In this document: piece after piece, positions 28,794 to 37,830 of the stretch | Numbering within the stretch: the stretch's first letter is position 1 | Layout of the letters: each line of letters starts with the position of its first letter | Assembly: GCA_017466125.1 (NCBI GenBank) | Contig: JAFTUS010000035.1 | Coordinates: 1 to 61,836, forward strand | Direction: 5' to 3' | DNA: 61,836 nt | DNA from: Lentisphaeria bacterium | GTDB taxonomy: Bacteria > Verrucomicrobiota > Lentisphaeria > Victivallales > Victivallaceae | Program-made: the position numbers and the translations under genes | Notes under the pieces: model-generated | The model's database searches: none | What the model was told of the DNA's origin: nothing | What the model saw: only the letters and a program-made list of their open reading frames with translations

Positions 28794-28822
28794 AATATAC
28801 TCCACATTTCCGTTTTTTGCAA
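28794..28822 (-). promoter_or_regulatory. promoter of accD
   Basis: Minus strand TTGCAA (28817-28822), 17 bp, TATATT (28794-28799), 45 bases before the start at 28749. Confidence 0.75.
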
Positions 28823-28913
28823 ATTTCCTTGAGAAAAACATTCTTTTTAAGTCCGAAAGAGTATTTTTGGGGGCTTGACTGAGGCGCAAAGTTTAAAAAT
28901 TTTTATTTTGCTC

Positions 28914-28942
28914 TTGAAAACTGCCGTTTGGAGTGCTATTTT
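28914..28942 (+). promoter_or_regulatory. promoter of the GH-A hydrolase gene
   Basis: TTGAAA (28914-28919), 17 bp, TATTTT (28937-28942), 57 bases before the ATG at 28999. Confidence 0.7.
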
Positions 28943-28998
28943 CATACGTTAAGTAAAATCAGAAAGAAATTAGCACTATTTATCTGAAGGAGTTTCAA

Positions 28999-30882
28999 AT
29001 GTTCGGAAAACAGCAGTTTGTCACCGGGTGCAATTACTGGGCAAGTCATGCCGGTATCGATATGTGGAAGAAATGGGATGCCAACACCGTTGAAGAGGAT
29101 TTTGCCAAAATGGAGAGCATCCATCTGGAAATGGTCCGCTGCTTTCCGCTGTGGCCGGATTTTCAACCGCTGGTGAATATGTCCAGCGGGCAGAACAACC
29201 CCTGCGAACTGCGCTGGAAAGGGGAACAGGAGATCCCTTACGATGCCGATGGCGGGCAGAGCGGAGTCGATCCGGAAATGCTTGAACGGTTCCGTTTTCT
29301 CTGCGACTGCGCCCTGCGTCACCATATCAAACTGGGCGTCGGGCTCATCACCGGCTGGATGTCGGGACGGCTCTATCTGCCCCCCGCTTTCGACCACTGC
29401 AACCCTTTGCGCGATCCGCAGGCGATCCGCTGGCAGTTGAAATTCATCAAACGTTTCGTGACCGAATTCAAAGATCACCCCGCCATCGCTTTCTGGGAGG
29501 CGGGGAACGAGTGCAACTGTCTCGGCAAGGCAAACCGTTTTGAAGGGGCACTCTGGACACGTGCGATCAGTGATGCGATCCGGGCGGCGGACTCTTCCCG
29601 CCCGGTGCTTTCGGGTATGCACAGTCTGATTTCCAATCCGGTTAGTTCTGCGACTTCGCCTGAACCGTGGTCCATTCAGGATATGGCGGAAGATTTCGAT
29701 GTTCTGACCACTCATCCTTATCCGCTTTTCACGCCCTACTGTGCCGTTGACCGGCTCGGCAGTATCAAAAGTTCCTTCCACGGAGCGGCGGAGTCGCGCC
29801 TCTATGCCGACATCGGCAAACGCCCCTGTATCGCAGAGGAACTCGGTTCGCTCGCCCCCACGCTGGGCAATGAAAAACGTGCGGGCGAATACCTCTACAA
29901 CACCTTGCTGAACCTCTGGGCGCACGATTGCGAAGGTCTGCTCTGGTGGTGTGCTTTCGATCAGGTCGATTTTTCCAATCCCCCCTACCAGTGGTGCGCC
30001 ACGGAACGGCAGTTGGGACTTTTCCGCAGCGACGGCAGCCGGAAACCGGTCGCAGAGGCGATGAAACGTTTTGCAGAAATGCGCAACGCCATTCCCTGCA
30101 AAAACCTGCCGAAATTCAGCACCGATGCGGTCTGCATACTGACGGCTTCGCAGGACTCCTGGATGGCGGCTTACGGCAGTTGGGTCCTTGCGAAACAGGC
30201 GGGGTTTGATATTGAATTCCAATTCTCCGATGAACCGCTGCGGGAAAGCGGTGCTTATATGCTCCCGATGCTCACCGGGTGGCGCAATATTCCCCGCGAC
30301 CGCTATTTTGAGTTGATGCACCGGGTCGAAAAAGGCGCAACGCTCTACTGCTCTTTTGAACACGGCTGTATCTCGCCCTTTGATGAATTTTTCGGAGTTA
30401 CGGCAGAATATCAGGAGTACGCCCCCGGCAGATGCTCCGCCGTCATCAACGGAACGGAACTCGATTTCAACTATGATGCGAAACTCACCATTTCCGCAGC
30501 AGGGGCGGAAGTCCTTGCGGTCGATGAAGAGGGCATCCCGGTATTCACCCGTTTCCGCCTCGGCAAAGGCTCGGTATTCTTTATGACCCACTCTCCGGAG
30601 CGGCAGATCATCACCCGCAAACGCGCTGTTGAGCGTCCCTATTTTGAAGTTTACCGCATCTGGGCGGAAGAACTGCTGAAAAACCGCCTTTTGCTGAGCG
30701 GCGATCCGGCCGTTACCGTAACGCTCCACAGCGTTTCGGACCACGAAGCTGTCGCTTTGCTGGTCAACAACGGCGAAAAGACCGCCTCCGTCACGCCGAC
30801 GGTGCATCCGTCATGGAAAAGTTCGGTTCAGACGATTGAAATACCGCCTCACGATGCGTTCATTCTGCCGCTGAAAAAATAA
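28999..30882 (+). CDS. GH-A clan glycoside hydrolase, GH5-like, cytoplasmic
   Basis: 627 residues, no signal peptide. TIM barrel in the first 380 residues: FVTGCNYWASHAG, HPAIAFWEAGNECN with acid/base Glu171, DVLTTHPYPLF, and CIAEELGS with nucleophile Glu280 or Glu281. A C-terminal part contains a Rossmann-like segment (FDIEFQFSDEPLRESGAYMLPMLTGW) and a small beta domain, as in beta-mannanase or beta-galactosidase relatives. The ATG has GAAGGAG. It starts the carbohydrate island that continues to 41618; the next gene has its own promoter. The lack of a signal suggests it works on imported oligosaccharides. Exact family and substrate uncertain. Confidence 0.85.
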   Translation: MFGKQQFVTGCNYWASHAGIDMWKKWDANTVEEDFAKMESIHLEMVRCFPLWPDFQPLVNMSSGQNNPCELRWKGEQEIPYDADGGQSGVDPEMLERFRFLCDCALRHHIKLGVGLITGWMSGRLYLPPAFDHCNPLRDPQAIRWQLKFIKRFVTEFKDHPAIAFWEAGNECNCLGKANRFEGALWTRAISDAIRAADSSRPVLSGMHSLISNPVSSATSPEPWSIQDMAEDFDVLTTHPYPLFTPYCAVDRLGSIKSSFHGAAESRLYADIGKRPCIAEELGSLAPTLGNEKRAGEYLYNTLLNLWAHDCEGLLWWCAFDQVDFSNPPYQWCATERQLGLFRSDGSRKPVAEAMKRFAEMRNAIPCKNLPKFSTDAVCILTASQDSWMAAYGSWVLAKQAGFDIEFQFSDEPLRESGAYMLPMLTGWRNIPRDRYFELMHRVEKGATLYCSFEHGCISPFDEFFGVTAEYQEYAPGRCSAVINGTELDFNYDAKLTISAAGAEVLAVDEEGIPVFTRFRLGKGSVFFMTHSPERQIITRKRAVERPYFEVYRIWAEELLKNRLLLSGDPAVTVTLHSVSDHEAVALLVNNGEKTASVTPTVHPSWKSSVQTIEIPPHDAFILPLKK

Positions 30883-30921
30883 TCAGCGCAAAAAATATTT
30901 CCGTTTTTTTATAATCGTGAC

Positions 30922-30950
30922 TTGCAAATGAAAAAATACGCATGTATATT
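30922..30950 (+). promoter_or_regulatory. promoter of the 1239-residue hydrolase gene
   Basis: TTGCAA (30922-30927), 17 bp, TATATT (30945-30950), 63 bases before the ATG at 31013. Confidence 0.72.
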
Positions 30951-31012
30951 ATTTGCCAGTTTCATGAAATCCGTTTTCATTGAATAACGCAACAACTTAC
31001 AGGAGGCTATTG

Positions 31013-34000
31013 ATGAACAGAACAAAAACATTTTTACTGCTTGGCAGTCTGCTGCTTTTATGCGGGGCAACTCACGGCGGAATAAAGCGGCTCGCGGATG
31101 GCACAGTTCAGGCAAATGAACTCAAATTCGGCTTTCAGTTCTATGCGGGCGACTGGAAAAGCGGAGCGACGCAGAAGGATATCAAGTGGACTCCTGCCGG
31201 TGAAAACAAAAACCTCCGTACCGGCGTTTTTCAAACGAAAGCCGGGAATTTTGATTTCACAGAAACCTTCAATGCGGCTTCTGAAAACGAAGTGCGGTAT
31301 GAAGCCCAATTCTCTTCCGAGAAGGGCGTGCGTACCGGCTTGCTGTTGTGGCGCACAACCATTCCCCGCTCTTTCTACACTGCAAACCCCGCCGTGTTCA
31401 ACGGGAAACCGGTCGTTCTTCCGGAAGGCAAAAGAGAGATCTATCTTCCCGGCAAAAAGGGAAATCTGCTTCAAATCCCGTTGAAAGACGGCATGTTGGA
31501 GATACGCGGCAGTTTCGCCGTCAATTTCCGTTTCTCTGCAAATCAGGCGGATTTGCGCCTCGCTATCGGCGGCGGAAATTTGAAAAAAGCACGGCTGAAT
31601 ATCCAAATGAAATTTATTCCGGCGCAGAAAAAGGAAGTTCCGGCAGGGAAAGCGGATTTCATCACCCGTTCTGCGGACGGCTGTCTGCTGCTGAACGGCG
31701 TAAAGTTCCACTTGGCGATCTGCCGCCGGAACTGGTCGGTTGTCGCCCAGTCACAGCCGAATGTCGCTGTTTTTCTCGGCGAAGGCGGTGAAGAGACCCC
31801 GCAGGGGATCCGCCGTACAGGTACTTTCCGGGTCACGGAAAATGATATTTTCAACTTCACTGAACTGATCGGCAAAAAAGCGGACGGCAGCAGCCGTATC
31901 GTCTATACGCTGACCGCCGATAAAAAACCGCAGGATGTGGAACTTTTCATCTGGGAAGCCTTCGTTCCTGCAAAAGATTATGAAAAAAATCCGCTGACGG
32001 CTGACGGCAAACCGGTACTGCTTACCAAGCCTCAGGTCAACGCCAACGGCTCCTGTTTTGAACTTCCGCTGAAAGACGGATTGCTGCAAATCACGGGCAG
32101 AAAACGTCTGGTGATCGTTTCGAGAGCAGGCAATAAAGTGCGTCTGCGCTTTGTATTCGGCTACCGCAACTGGACAAAGGCGGTTTTGGATCTGACGGTG
32201 AAACTGCTCCCTTATTCCAGCACGCCGGTCGATCTTGCCGCAGCATGCAATATGGGTTTCAAAGATGAAAAGGCGAACGACCGCAAGGGCGGCTGGACCG
32301 ATCAGGGTTCGCAGAATGATCTTTCCATGATGAAACCCGGTCTGCTGGAATTCAACGGTGTCAAATTCAATATTCTCTCACCCGCAGACAACGGCGGAAG
32401 ATCCTGTATCGCTTTCAAGGGTTCTGCCCGTCCTTACTTTGCTTCAAACGCCAAAGTCAGCGTTCCCGCGCTCTCCGGGCGGGGACTTTATCTGCTGAAC
32501 GCTCTGGCGTGGGCTCCCGCAGCGAAAACGCCTTGCGGAAAAGTGATTGTGACCTATCAGGACGGCTCCACGCAGACCAATATTCTGAAATGCGAAGAAG
32601 ATACCGGAAATTTTTGGAATCCCCGCTCTCTTGCCAATGCTGAAGTTGCGTGGAGAGGTCAAAACGGGGAGGCTGCAATCGGTTTGTACGCAACTTTTAT
32701 CCCGCTGAAATCCGTTCCGGTGACTGCTCTGGAATTTGTTTCGGAAAATCAGATCTGGCTGGTCGTTGCCGCAACGGTCAGCAATCAGATGCCTGCTCAA
32801 AAATCTGAAAATGTGAAAATCGTGATGAAAGCCGATGAAAACTGGGCATTTTTCCCTTATACTTACGATACGGTCAGGGGATCGGTCATGGACTTTTCCG
32901 GAACGCTGGATGCTCCCGCCGGAAAATACGGTTTTCTCACGGTCAAGGGCGATCATTTTGAATTTACCGGCAGACCGGGCGTTCCCGTCCGCTTCTGGGG
33001 TATGAATATCTGTCAGGTGCCGAAATGGTACGAAAACCGGGAACTGGTCAAACGGATGTGCGACGATATTGCCGCCCGCGGCTGCAATCTGATGCGTTTC
33101 CACCATTTTGACTGGGACATCACCAGCCGCAAGGGGGATTTCGACGTCCTCGAACCGGCGGCTCTCGACCGTATGGAATATCTGATTTCAGAATTGAAAA
33201 AGCGGGGCATCTACTACACCATCGACCTTTTTACTGCCCGCTGGCCGAAAATCAAAAAATTCCGCCAGTTGAACCCCTCGGACTACAAACTTCTCTGCTA
33301 CGTCAACAAAGAGGTGCGGCAGGATCTGCTCCGCCTTTCCAAAGAACTGCTCTCCCGCAAAAATCCCTATACCGGTTTGCGGTGGGCGGATGACCCGGCA
33401 CTGGTTTTCATCAACCTTATCAACGAAGGCACGCTGACCGTCGCTGCGAACCGTCCTTCTGCGCTGACCAAACCTTATCTGGAAAAAGCCTTCAAGCAGT
33501 GGGCTGAGGCAAACAAAGTGACGCTGACCGCAGAAAACCGCGGCAAATATTTTCCGCAGTTTCTCAATGATACCGGCAAAGAGTTTTTCGATGACTTCAA
33601 ACGGGAACTTGCTTCGATCGGCGTACGTATTCCGTTGAGCGACCAGAATTTTGCCAATCCGCCGAAAAAAACGCAGGAACACTTTGATTACGTGGATACG
33701 CACTTTTACTTCTGCCACCCGATTTATATCGGCGAAAAACTCTGGCGTCTGCCCTCCTTTACTCCCGCCTCATCGCCGATCGGTACCAATCTCGGCGGAC
33801 TTCGCGGCGCACTGACCGCCCGCGTTGCGGGAAAACCCCTTACCGTAACGGAGTGGAACTTCTGCTACCCCAATCCGCACTTCTTTGAAGGAACGTTTCT
33901 GACTGCCGCTTACGCCGCCATGCAGGATTTCAACGCCATGGTGCAGTTCAACTATGTCGGCGGAGAAATGAAAGACGGAGCGCATCTGCCCGGAACGCTC

Positions 34001-34732
34001 GGAGCATTCACGCTTGTCTCCAACCCCATGCACGCCCTGGGGTTCCGTGCCGGAGCGATGCTCTATTTGCGCGGCGATACCGCAACATCGGCAAAGGCGG
34101 TCGAATTGTCGGACTCTGAAAATATGGCGTACGGTCAGGATCTTGCCCGCCGTGTCCGGGTCAGTATCAAATCAACCGACTCTGCCCGTTCAGAGAAGGA
34201 ACTGCTTGCCGCCGCCGGGTTGAAAGCACCGCTCAAATGCAAGACGGGTGCTTATGTGAGTTCCACCAACGAAATCACGCTGAAGCCTGCGGAGGAGTTT
34301 TTCTCGGTAAACTCCCCCAAAAGCAATGTTCTGCTGCTGGCGGCGAAAAAGGCGGCGTCGGCGGGGGTGCTTTCGGTCAGAAACGGCAATACGCCCGCTG
34401 CGTTCTACATCGGTTCACTGGATAATAAACCGCTGAAAGAGAGTGCCCGCATGATCCTGATGCACCTGACGGATATCAAAAATGAAAACAGCGTTTTCGG
34501 CGACAAAGAAAAAACGATCCTCCGGGACTACGGGTCGAAAACACTTCTGCTCCGTAAAAACAGTGCGGCGGCGGAACTCGCCCTCTCCGGTGCAGTGAAA
34601 GTATACGCCTGTGCATTTTCGGGGGAACGCCTGTTTGAAGTTCCGCTTGAAAAAGAGAACGGCAAAGTAAAATTCACATTGAATAACGTCGTAAACAAAC
34701 AGCCGGTCACGGTCTATGAAATCGTAAAATAA
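31013..34732 (+). CDS. large secreted GH-A clan glycoside hydrolase
   Basis: 1239 residues with a signal peptide (about 1-22, FLLLGSLLLLCGATHG). About 600 residues of beta-sandwich repeats come first: two related modules at about 24-210 and 220-410, each with RTGVFQTKAGNFDFTE- or RTGTFRVTENDIFNFTE-like blocks. A jelly-roll follows, then the barrel from about residue 625 (FEFTGRPGVPVRFWGMN, GCNLMRFHHFDWD). Likely acid/base Glu805 in LINEGT and nucleophile Glu947 in VTEWNF. The barrel is clearly related to the enzyme at 57641-60829 (same RPGIPVRFxG entry). The start at 31013 has ACAGGAGG. It is followed after 23 bases by a truncated prepilin start. Confidence 0.86.
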   Translation: MNRTKTFLLLGSLLLLCGATHGGIKRLADGTVQANELKFGFQFYAGDWKSGATQKDIKWTPAGENKNLRTGVFQTKAGNFDFTETFNAASENEVRYEAQFSSEKGVRTGLLLWRTTIPRSFYTANPAVFNGKPVVLPEGKREIYLPGKKGNLLQIPLKDGMLEIRGSFAVNFRFSANQADLRLAIGGGNLKKARLNIQMKFIPAQKKEVPAGKADFITRSADGCLLLNGVKFHLAICRRNWSVVAQSQPNVAVFLGEGGEETPQGIRRTGTFRVTENDIFNFTELIGKKADGSSRIVYTLTADKKPQDVELFIWEAFVPAKDYEKNPLTADGKPVLLTKPQVNANGSCFELPLKDGLLQITGRKRLVIVSRAGNKVRLRFVFGYRNWTKAVLDLTVKLLPYSSTPVDLAAACNMGFKDEKANDRKGGWTDQGSQNDLSMMKPGLLEFNGVKFNILSPADNGGRSCIAFKGSARPYFASNAKVSVPALSGRGLYLLNALAWAPAAKTPCGKVIVTYQDGSTQTNILKCEEDTGNFWNPRSLANAEVAWRGQNGEAAIGLYATFIPLKSVPVTALEFVSENQIWLVVAATVSNQMPAQKSENVKIVMKADENWAFFPYTYDTVRGSVMDFSGTLDAPAGKYGFLTVKGDHFEFTGRPGVPVRFWGMNICQVPKWYENRELVKRMCDDIAARGCNLMRFHHFDWDITSRKGDFDVLEPAALDRMEYLISELKKRGIYYTIDLFTARWPKIKKFRQLNPSDYKLLCYVNKEVRQDLLRLSKELLSRKNPYTGLRWADDPALVFINLINEGTLTVAANRPSALTKPYLEKAFKQWAEANKVTLTAENRGKYFPQFLNDTGKEFFDDFKRELASIGVRIPLSDQNFANPPKKTQEHFDYVDTHFYFCHPIYIGEKLWRLPSFTPASSPIGTNLGGLRGALTARVAGKPLTVTEWNFCYPNPHFFEGTFLTAAYAAMQDFNAMVQFNYVGGEMKDGAHLPGTLGAFTLVSNPMHALGFRAGAMLYLRGDTATSAKAVELSDSENMAYGQDLARRVRVSIKSTDSARSEKELLAAAGLKAPLKCKTGAYVSSTNEITLKPAEEFFSVNSPKSNVLLLAAKKAASAGVLSVRNGNTPAAFYIGSLDNKPLKESARMILMHLTDIKNENSVFGDKEKTILRDYGSKTLLLRKNSAAAELALSGAVKVYACAFSGERLFEVPLEKENGKVKFTLNNVVNKQPVTVYEIVK

Positions 34733-34755
34733 CCCCAAAAAAGGAGAACTGAAAA

Positions 34756-34803
34756 ATGAAAAGCAAATTCACTCTGATCGAACTGTTGGTCGTCAGCACT
34801 TGA
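34756..34803 (+). pseudogene. 5' fragment of a prepilin-like gene, cut off after LLVV
   Basis: With a good AGGAG 9 bases upstream, the frame reads [15 protein letters not shown] then stop. The first 13 codons match the conserved start of the prepilin-like genes; the sequence diverges exactly after LVV, where the inserted segment begins. The coding sequence resumes 137 bases later as [12 protein letters not shown], so the FTLIELLVV stretch is present twice. It occupies the position of the prepilin gene after a hydrolase, as at 17899. Confidence 0.85.
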
Positions 34804-34828
34804 GTTTCTCCGTAACTTCGCATAATAT
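34800..34828 (+). promoter_or_regulatory. possible promoter entering the dif-bounded segment
   Basis: TTGAGT (34800-34805), 17 bp, TAATAT (34823-34828); the -10 box overlaps the left dif-like site. The second copy has TTAAGT at the same place. Weak evidence only. Confidence 0.35.
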
Positions 34829-34949
34829 TGATTATGTTACGCTGTTTGAGGCTGTTTCTTTTCATAATTTTTTCTTTCCTTGCTACTTTCTTTTTATTTT
34901 GAGGGTAATTTTTTCATTCTGACTTCACATAATCAATATTATGCGACGT
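34815..34949 (+). repeat. predicted invertible segment with inverted dif-like sites, copy 1
   Basis: Two 28-bp sites in inverted orientation (34815-34842 and 34922-34949) flank about 80 bp. Each reads as an 11-bp arm ending CGCATAA, a 6-bp centre TATTGA and an arm starting TTATGT. E. coli dif has arms GGTGCGCATAA and TTATGTTAAAT around a 6-bp centre, so arm matches are 8/11 and 8/11 for the left site and 7/11 and 9/11 for the right. The shared inverted part is 19 bp and perfect (34819-34837, 34927-34945). A second copy at 61537-61671 has the same length and differs at 5 positions in the 127-bp core. The ATG of the downstream prepilin (34941) lies inside the right site. Inversion is inferred, not seen. 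Confidence 0.75.
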
Positions 34950-35672
34950 TTCACCCTTATCGAACTGTTGGTCGTAATCGCCATCATTGCCATTCTTGCT
35001 GCCATGCTTCTGCCCGCTTTGAATAAGGCGCGCGAAAAGGCACGGACGATCGCCTGTACCAACAATCAGAAACAGATCCATTTGATGTTCGTGCAGTACA
35101 CCGCTGACAATGAGGATATTTTTGCCCCTGCCTATAAAGGATGGGGCGATTCAAAATGGTGCAAATTTCTGCTCCCGTATTGCGGCAAAAAATTTTCTGA
35201 CGGTTATGGTGGTATTTTTGATTATGCAAAACGCAGACCCTATGGAGCCTTTGATTGCCCCGCCCAGCCGTATACGCTCAGAAAAAACTATGGCGTCGAT
35301 GGCGGTGATCCGGAAGGCACGTATGATAAATTTGGTTTCTGGCAGGGAATTTCTCTTTCTGCCTCCAGCAATACATTGTGGCCGTGGGATATGAAAGCAC
35401 GCCGGATCACCCGAATCGAAAATCCGACTGCCAGAGCCATGGTTCTGGATATGAGCAGAAAAACCTCATCCGGTGTTGCCGATGATGCCAAAACTCAGTT
35501 GCTGGATGCTTCTTTCGGCGGTGACGGACTGACCTTTCCCAGACATGAAAACTCCGTCAACGTGGTTTATATCGCCGGAAATGCAGAAACTGTGAAATGG
35601 TACAATATTCCGGAAAACAAGAACGTTGCCGGACAGAAGTTCTGGATCAATAGTCCCGATAATTTCAAATAA
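34941..35672 (+). CDS. prepilin-like protein, start codon supplied by the dif-bounded segment
   Basis: Reads [19 protein letters not shown], then [29 protein letters not shown]. Globular body of about 200 residues with aromatic-rich strands; near the C terminus [17 protein letters not shown] replaces the usual DG motif. Unlike every other gene in the window, this one has no ribosome binding site before its ATG: the preceding 40 bases are T-rich and the ATG is buried in a 19-bp inverted repeat. In the present orientation an in-frame TGA lies 21 bases upstream. If the 34826-34938 core were flipped, an ATG with GGAAAG upstream would add [17 protein letters not shown] in frame. Probably poorly expressed as sequenced. 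The LacI gene follows after 69 bases. Confidence 0.85.
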   Translation: MRRFTLIELLVVIAIIAILAAMLLPALNKAREKARTIACTNNQKQIHLMFVQYTADNEDIFAPAYKGWGDSKWCKFLLPYCGKKFSDGYGGIFDYAKRRPYGAFDCPAQPYTLRKNYGVDGGDPEGTYDKFGFWQGISLSASSNTLWPWDMKARRITRIENPTARAMVLDMSRKTSSGVADDAKTQLLDASFGGDGLTFPRHENSVNVVYIAGNAETVKWYNIPENKNVAGQKFWINSPDNFK

Positions 35673-35687
35673 GTCGTTTATTCTGCT

Positions 35688-35716
35688 TGAATTTTTCCGC
35701 AAATTGCGGTATATTA
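35688..35716 (+). promoter_or_regulatory. promoter of the LacI gene with a palindromic operator candidate
   Basis: TTGAAT (35688-35693), 17 bp, TATATT (35711-35716). The spacer contains the perfect palindrome CCGCAA-A-TTGCGG (35698-35710), well placed for repression and probably bound by the LacI protein itself. Confidence 0.72.
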
Positions 35717-35741
35717 GCGCAGAAGCACAGAAAGCAGAGAA

Positions 35742-36806
35742 ATGACACAAAAAGAAATCGCCGAAAAACTGGGGGTCTCTCCGTCGATCATCAGCCGTGT
35801 TCTCAACGGCTATACGGAGGGCTTCAAAATCACAGATGATTTGCGGAAACGTATTCTGGATTATGTTGAGGAGGTCGGCTACCGCCCCAATATGGTATTC
35901 AGTGCGCTGAAAAAACAGCATGTAAATCTGATTTCCATTCTGTATTATTCGCGTTCGAGCATGTCAGTCGGTCATACTTTTGATGTGATCGTTGACCGTG
36001 CGATCCGTTTCTTTGACGAACACCAGTTTGAAACGGCGTTTTCATTCAACTGTACCCCTTCTGAAACAGCCCGGTATCATCTGCCGCCGTGGAAATGTGC
36101 CGGGTTGCTTATCCCGGATGCCAACCGTCTGGAAAAACTCTCCATCGTTGAAGAGTCCGACATCCCGTACGTCACTGTAAACGGGGTTTGCGGGCCGCGC
36201 GGAACTGCTGTTCGAGCCGATGAAGCGGACAGTATGGAACAGATCATGGAACATCTTGTTTCAAACGGCCACCGTAAAATCGCCTGGATCATCAGTTGCA
36301 ACGACGGTCAGAAACTTTCCCAGATCGCCAGCGTCCGGCAGAGTACATTTCTTGCCTGCTGTCAGCGATACGGCGCAGAGCCGCTGCTGATCCATACCAA
36401 GCGTCATCTCGGAACCGATGATTGTGCCGGAGCGGACTTTATTTATCCGTCGAAGGGAGTGCATTTCTGCTATGAGTCCCCGGAATTTTTTCTTCCGTTT
36501 TTCAAAAGCGGCTGTACTGCTGCGATCTGTGGTGATGCGCACATTATGCCGCTGTTGCGCTGGGCGCATATCGGGGGATACCGTATCCCGGATGATTTGA
36601 GTGTGATCTGCTACAATGATAAGCCGCTCTTCCGTCACACCGTTCCGGCGATAACGACCTTCCGCATCCCCGCAGAAGAGATGGGCGTGACTGCTTCACA
36701 AATCCTGCTGAAAAAGATTTGCGGCGAACCGGATCATAAAAAGGGCGAGACCCTGTGCCTCAAAGGAAATCTGGTTCACCGGGAGTCGGTAAAACGCATC
36801 AACTGA
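35742..36806 (+). CDS. LacI-family transcriptional regulator
   Basis: Begins with the helix-turn-helix MTQKEIAEKLGVSPSIISRV then LNGYTEGFKITDDLRKRI. A hinge-like YRPNMVFSALKKQHVNLISI leads to a sensor domain ending in LSVICYNDKPLF and a C-terminal AITTFRIPAEEMG, as in GalR/LacI proteins. 354 residues is normal. A promoter with an internal palindrome (35698-35710) suggests autoregulation. It is flanked by prepilin-like genes on both sides and ends in a clear terminator, so it is a single transcription unit inside the carbohydrate island and likely controls its neighbours. Confidence 0.9.
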   Translation: MTQKEIAEKLGVSPSIISRVLNGYTEGFKITDDLRKRILDYVEEVGYRPNMVFSALKKQHVNLISILYYSRSSMSVGHTFDVIVDRAIRFFDEHQFETAFSFNCTPSETARYHLPPWKCAGLLIPDANRLEKLSIVEESDIPYVTVNGVCGPRGTAVRADEADSMEQIMEHLVSNGHRKIAWIISCNDGQKLSQIASVRQSTFLACCQRYGAEPLLIHTKRHLGTDDCAGADFIYPSKGVHFCYESPEFFLPFFKSGCTAAICGDAHIMPLLRWAHIGGYRIPDDLSVICYNDKPLFRHTVPAITTFRIPAEEMGVTASQILLKKICGEPDHKKGETLCLKGNLVHRESVKRIN

Positions 36807-36835
36807 CATTCCGCAAAAGCCGTTCAGACACAAAC

Positions 36836-36892
36836 CCATGCACCAAAAGTGTATTATAAAGCACTTTTTATGCATGGAATTTTTTGTTTTTT
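36836..36892 (+). terminator. rho-independent terminator of the LacI gene
   Basis: Two-tier inverted repeat: CCATGCA / TGCATGG (36836-36842, 36871-36877) outside and AAAAGTG / CACTTTT (36845-36851, 36862-36868) inside, followed by a T-rich run. Confidence 0.75.
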
Positions 36893-37012
36893 CAGTGTAA
36901 ATTATACGGAAGCAAGATAATTTATGCGAAAGGAGGATTATTTTTGTTCAGTGTACCTGCTCACGGAAAGTATTACCGCAATAAACGCAAACCCCTAAAA
37001 GAGGAATTGAAA

Positions 37013-37801
37013 ATGAAAGAAAACAAGTTCAATATGCGTGATAATGGAAATGTCATGCCGCATTTCACCCTCATCGAACTCCTTGTCGTTATTGCAATAA
37101 TTGCAATTCTCGCTGCCATGTTGCTCCCCGCATTGAATAAGGCAAGGGAAAAGGCAAAACTGACTACCTGTATCAATAATATGAAGCAAATCGGGACCTG
37201 CCTGAATATGTATACCACCGATTACAACGATGACCTTCACCCCTCCGGCGATGTCAGCAAGGGGTATGTGATGAACTATCTGGGGGAATATGCCGGGATC
37301 GGCGGGGCGGGACCCTCCACCTTCCCAACTTCCAAACCGGGTCTTTTCTTCTGCCCCTCGCACGTTCCTGTTCCGCATACATCGGAGATCGTCGGCTATA
37401 ATTCCAGTTATGCCCCGCTCGCCGGCAGTATGAAAACCGACAATCTTCCGGCAGGGTATTCCCAATATTCCGTAGCAGCCAACTATTTCAAAGGATGCAA
37501 TACCTCGAATATGTATATCGGCAACAAAATCACCGCATTGCCGCCCTCTCTTCTGCTGTACAGCAGTTATCAGCCTACTGTGCGATGGAATAAAACGATC
37601 GGCTATGCTCCTGCAATATTTGTGTATGTACCCACCAATCCGGATGCCAATAAGGAAAGGTCTGAAAAACTCTGGGTGCATCAGGGGCGGGCACCGTTTC
37701 TGCAAGTTTCCGGGGCCGTTATCAATTATGCCCAAATCACCACGTTCCCCTACGGTAAATACGGCAAATTTGATGCCGGAAACTGTTGGTATTTTGATTG
37801 A
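37013..37801 (+). CDS. prepilin-like protein with long leader
   Basis: 262 residues. The leader [17 protein letters not shown] precedes [16 protein letters not shown], a 17-residue leader as long as the one the inverted segment would supply to its prepilin. Body with [14 protein letters not shown] loops and no clear DG motif ([12 protein letters not shown] near the end). The ATG at 37013 has AGAGGA 7 bases upstream; the open frame runs further up, and a TTG at about 36944 behind AGGAGG is an alternative that would lengthen the leader by 23 residues. First gene of a unit with the secreted sandwich protein and the GH39-like enzyme. Confidence 0.85.
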   Translation: MKENKFNMRDNGNVMPHFTLIELLVVIAIIAILAAMLLPALNKAREKAKLTTCINNMKQIGTCLNMYTTDYNDDLHPSGDVSKGYVMNYLGEYAGIGGAGPSTFPTSKPGLFFCPSHVPVPHTSEIVGYNSSYAPLAGSMKTDNLPAGYSQYSVAANYFKGCNTSNMYIGNKITALPPSLLLYSSYQPTVRWNKTIGYAPAIFVYVPTNPDANKERSEKLWVHQGRAPFLQVSGAVINYAQITTFPYGKYGKFDAGNCWYFD

Positions 37802-37830
37802 TTTAACCATCTGAAAAAGGAATTGAAAAA

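Noticed and set aside
34819..34945. Simple MITE or insertion sequence remnant
   Set aside because: Considered because of perfect terminal inverted repeats and two copies. Not preferred: both copies sit at the same codon of prepilin genes, the silent strand keeps an in-frame leader, and the ends match dif architecture. It remains the main alternative.
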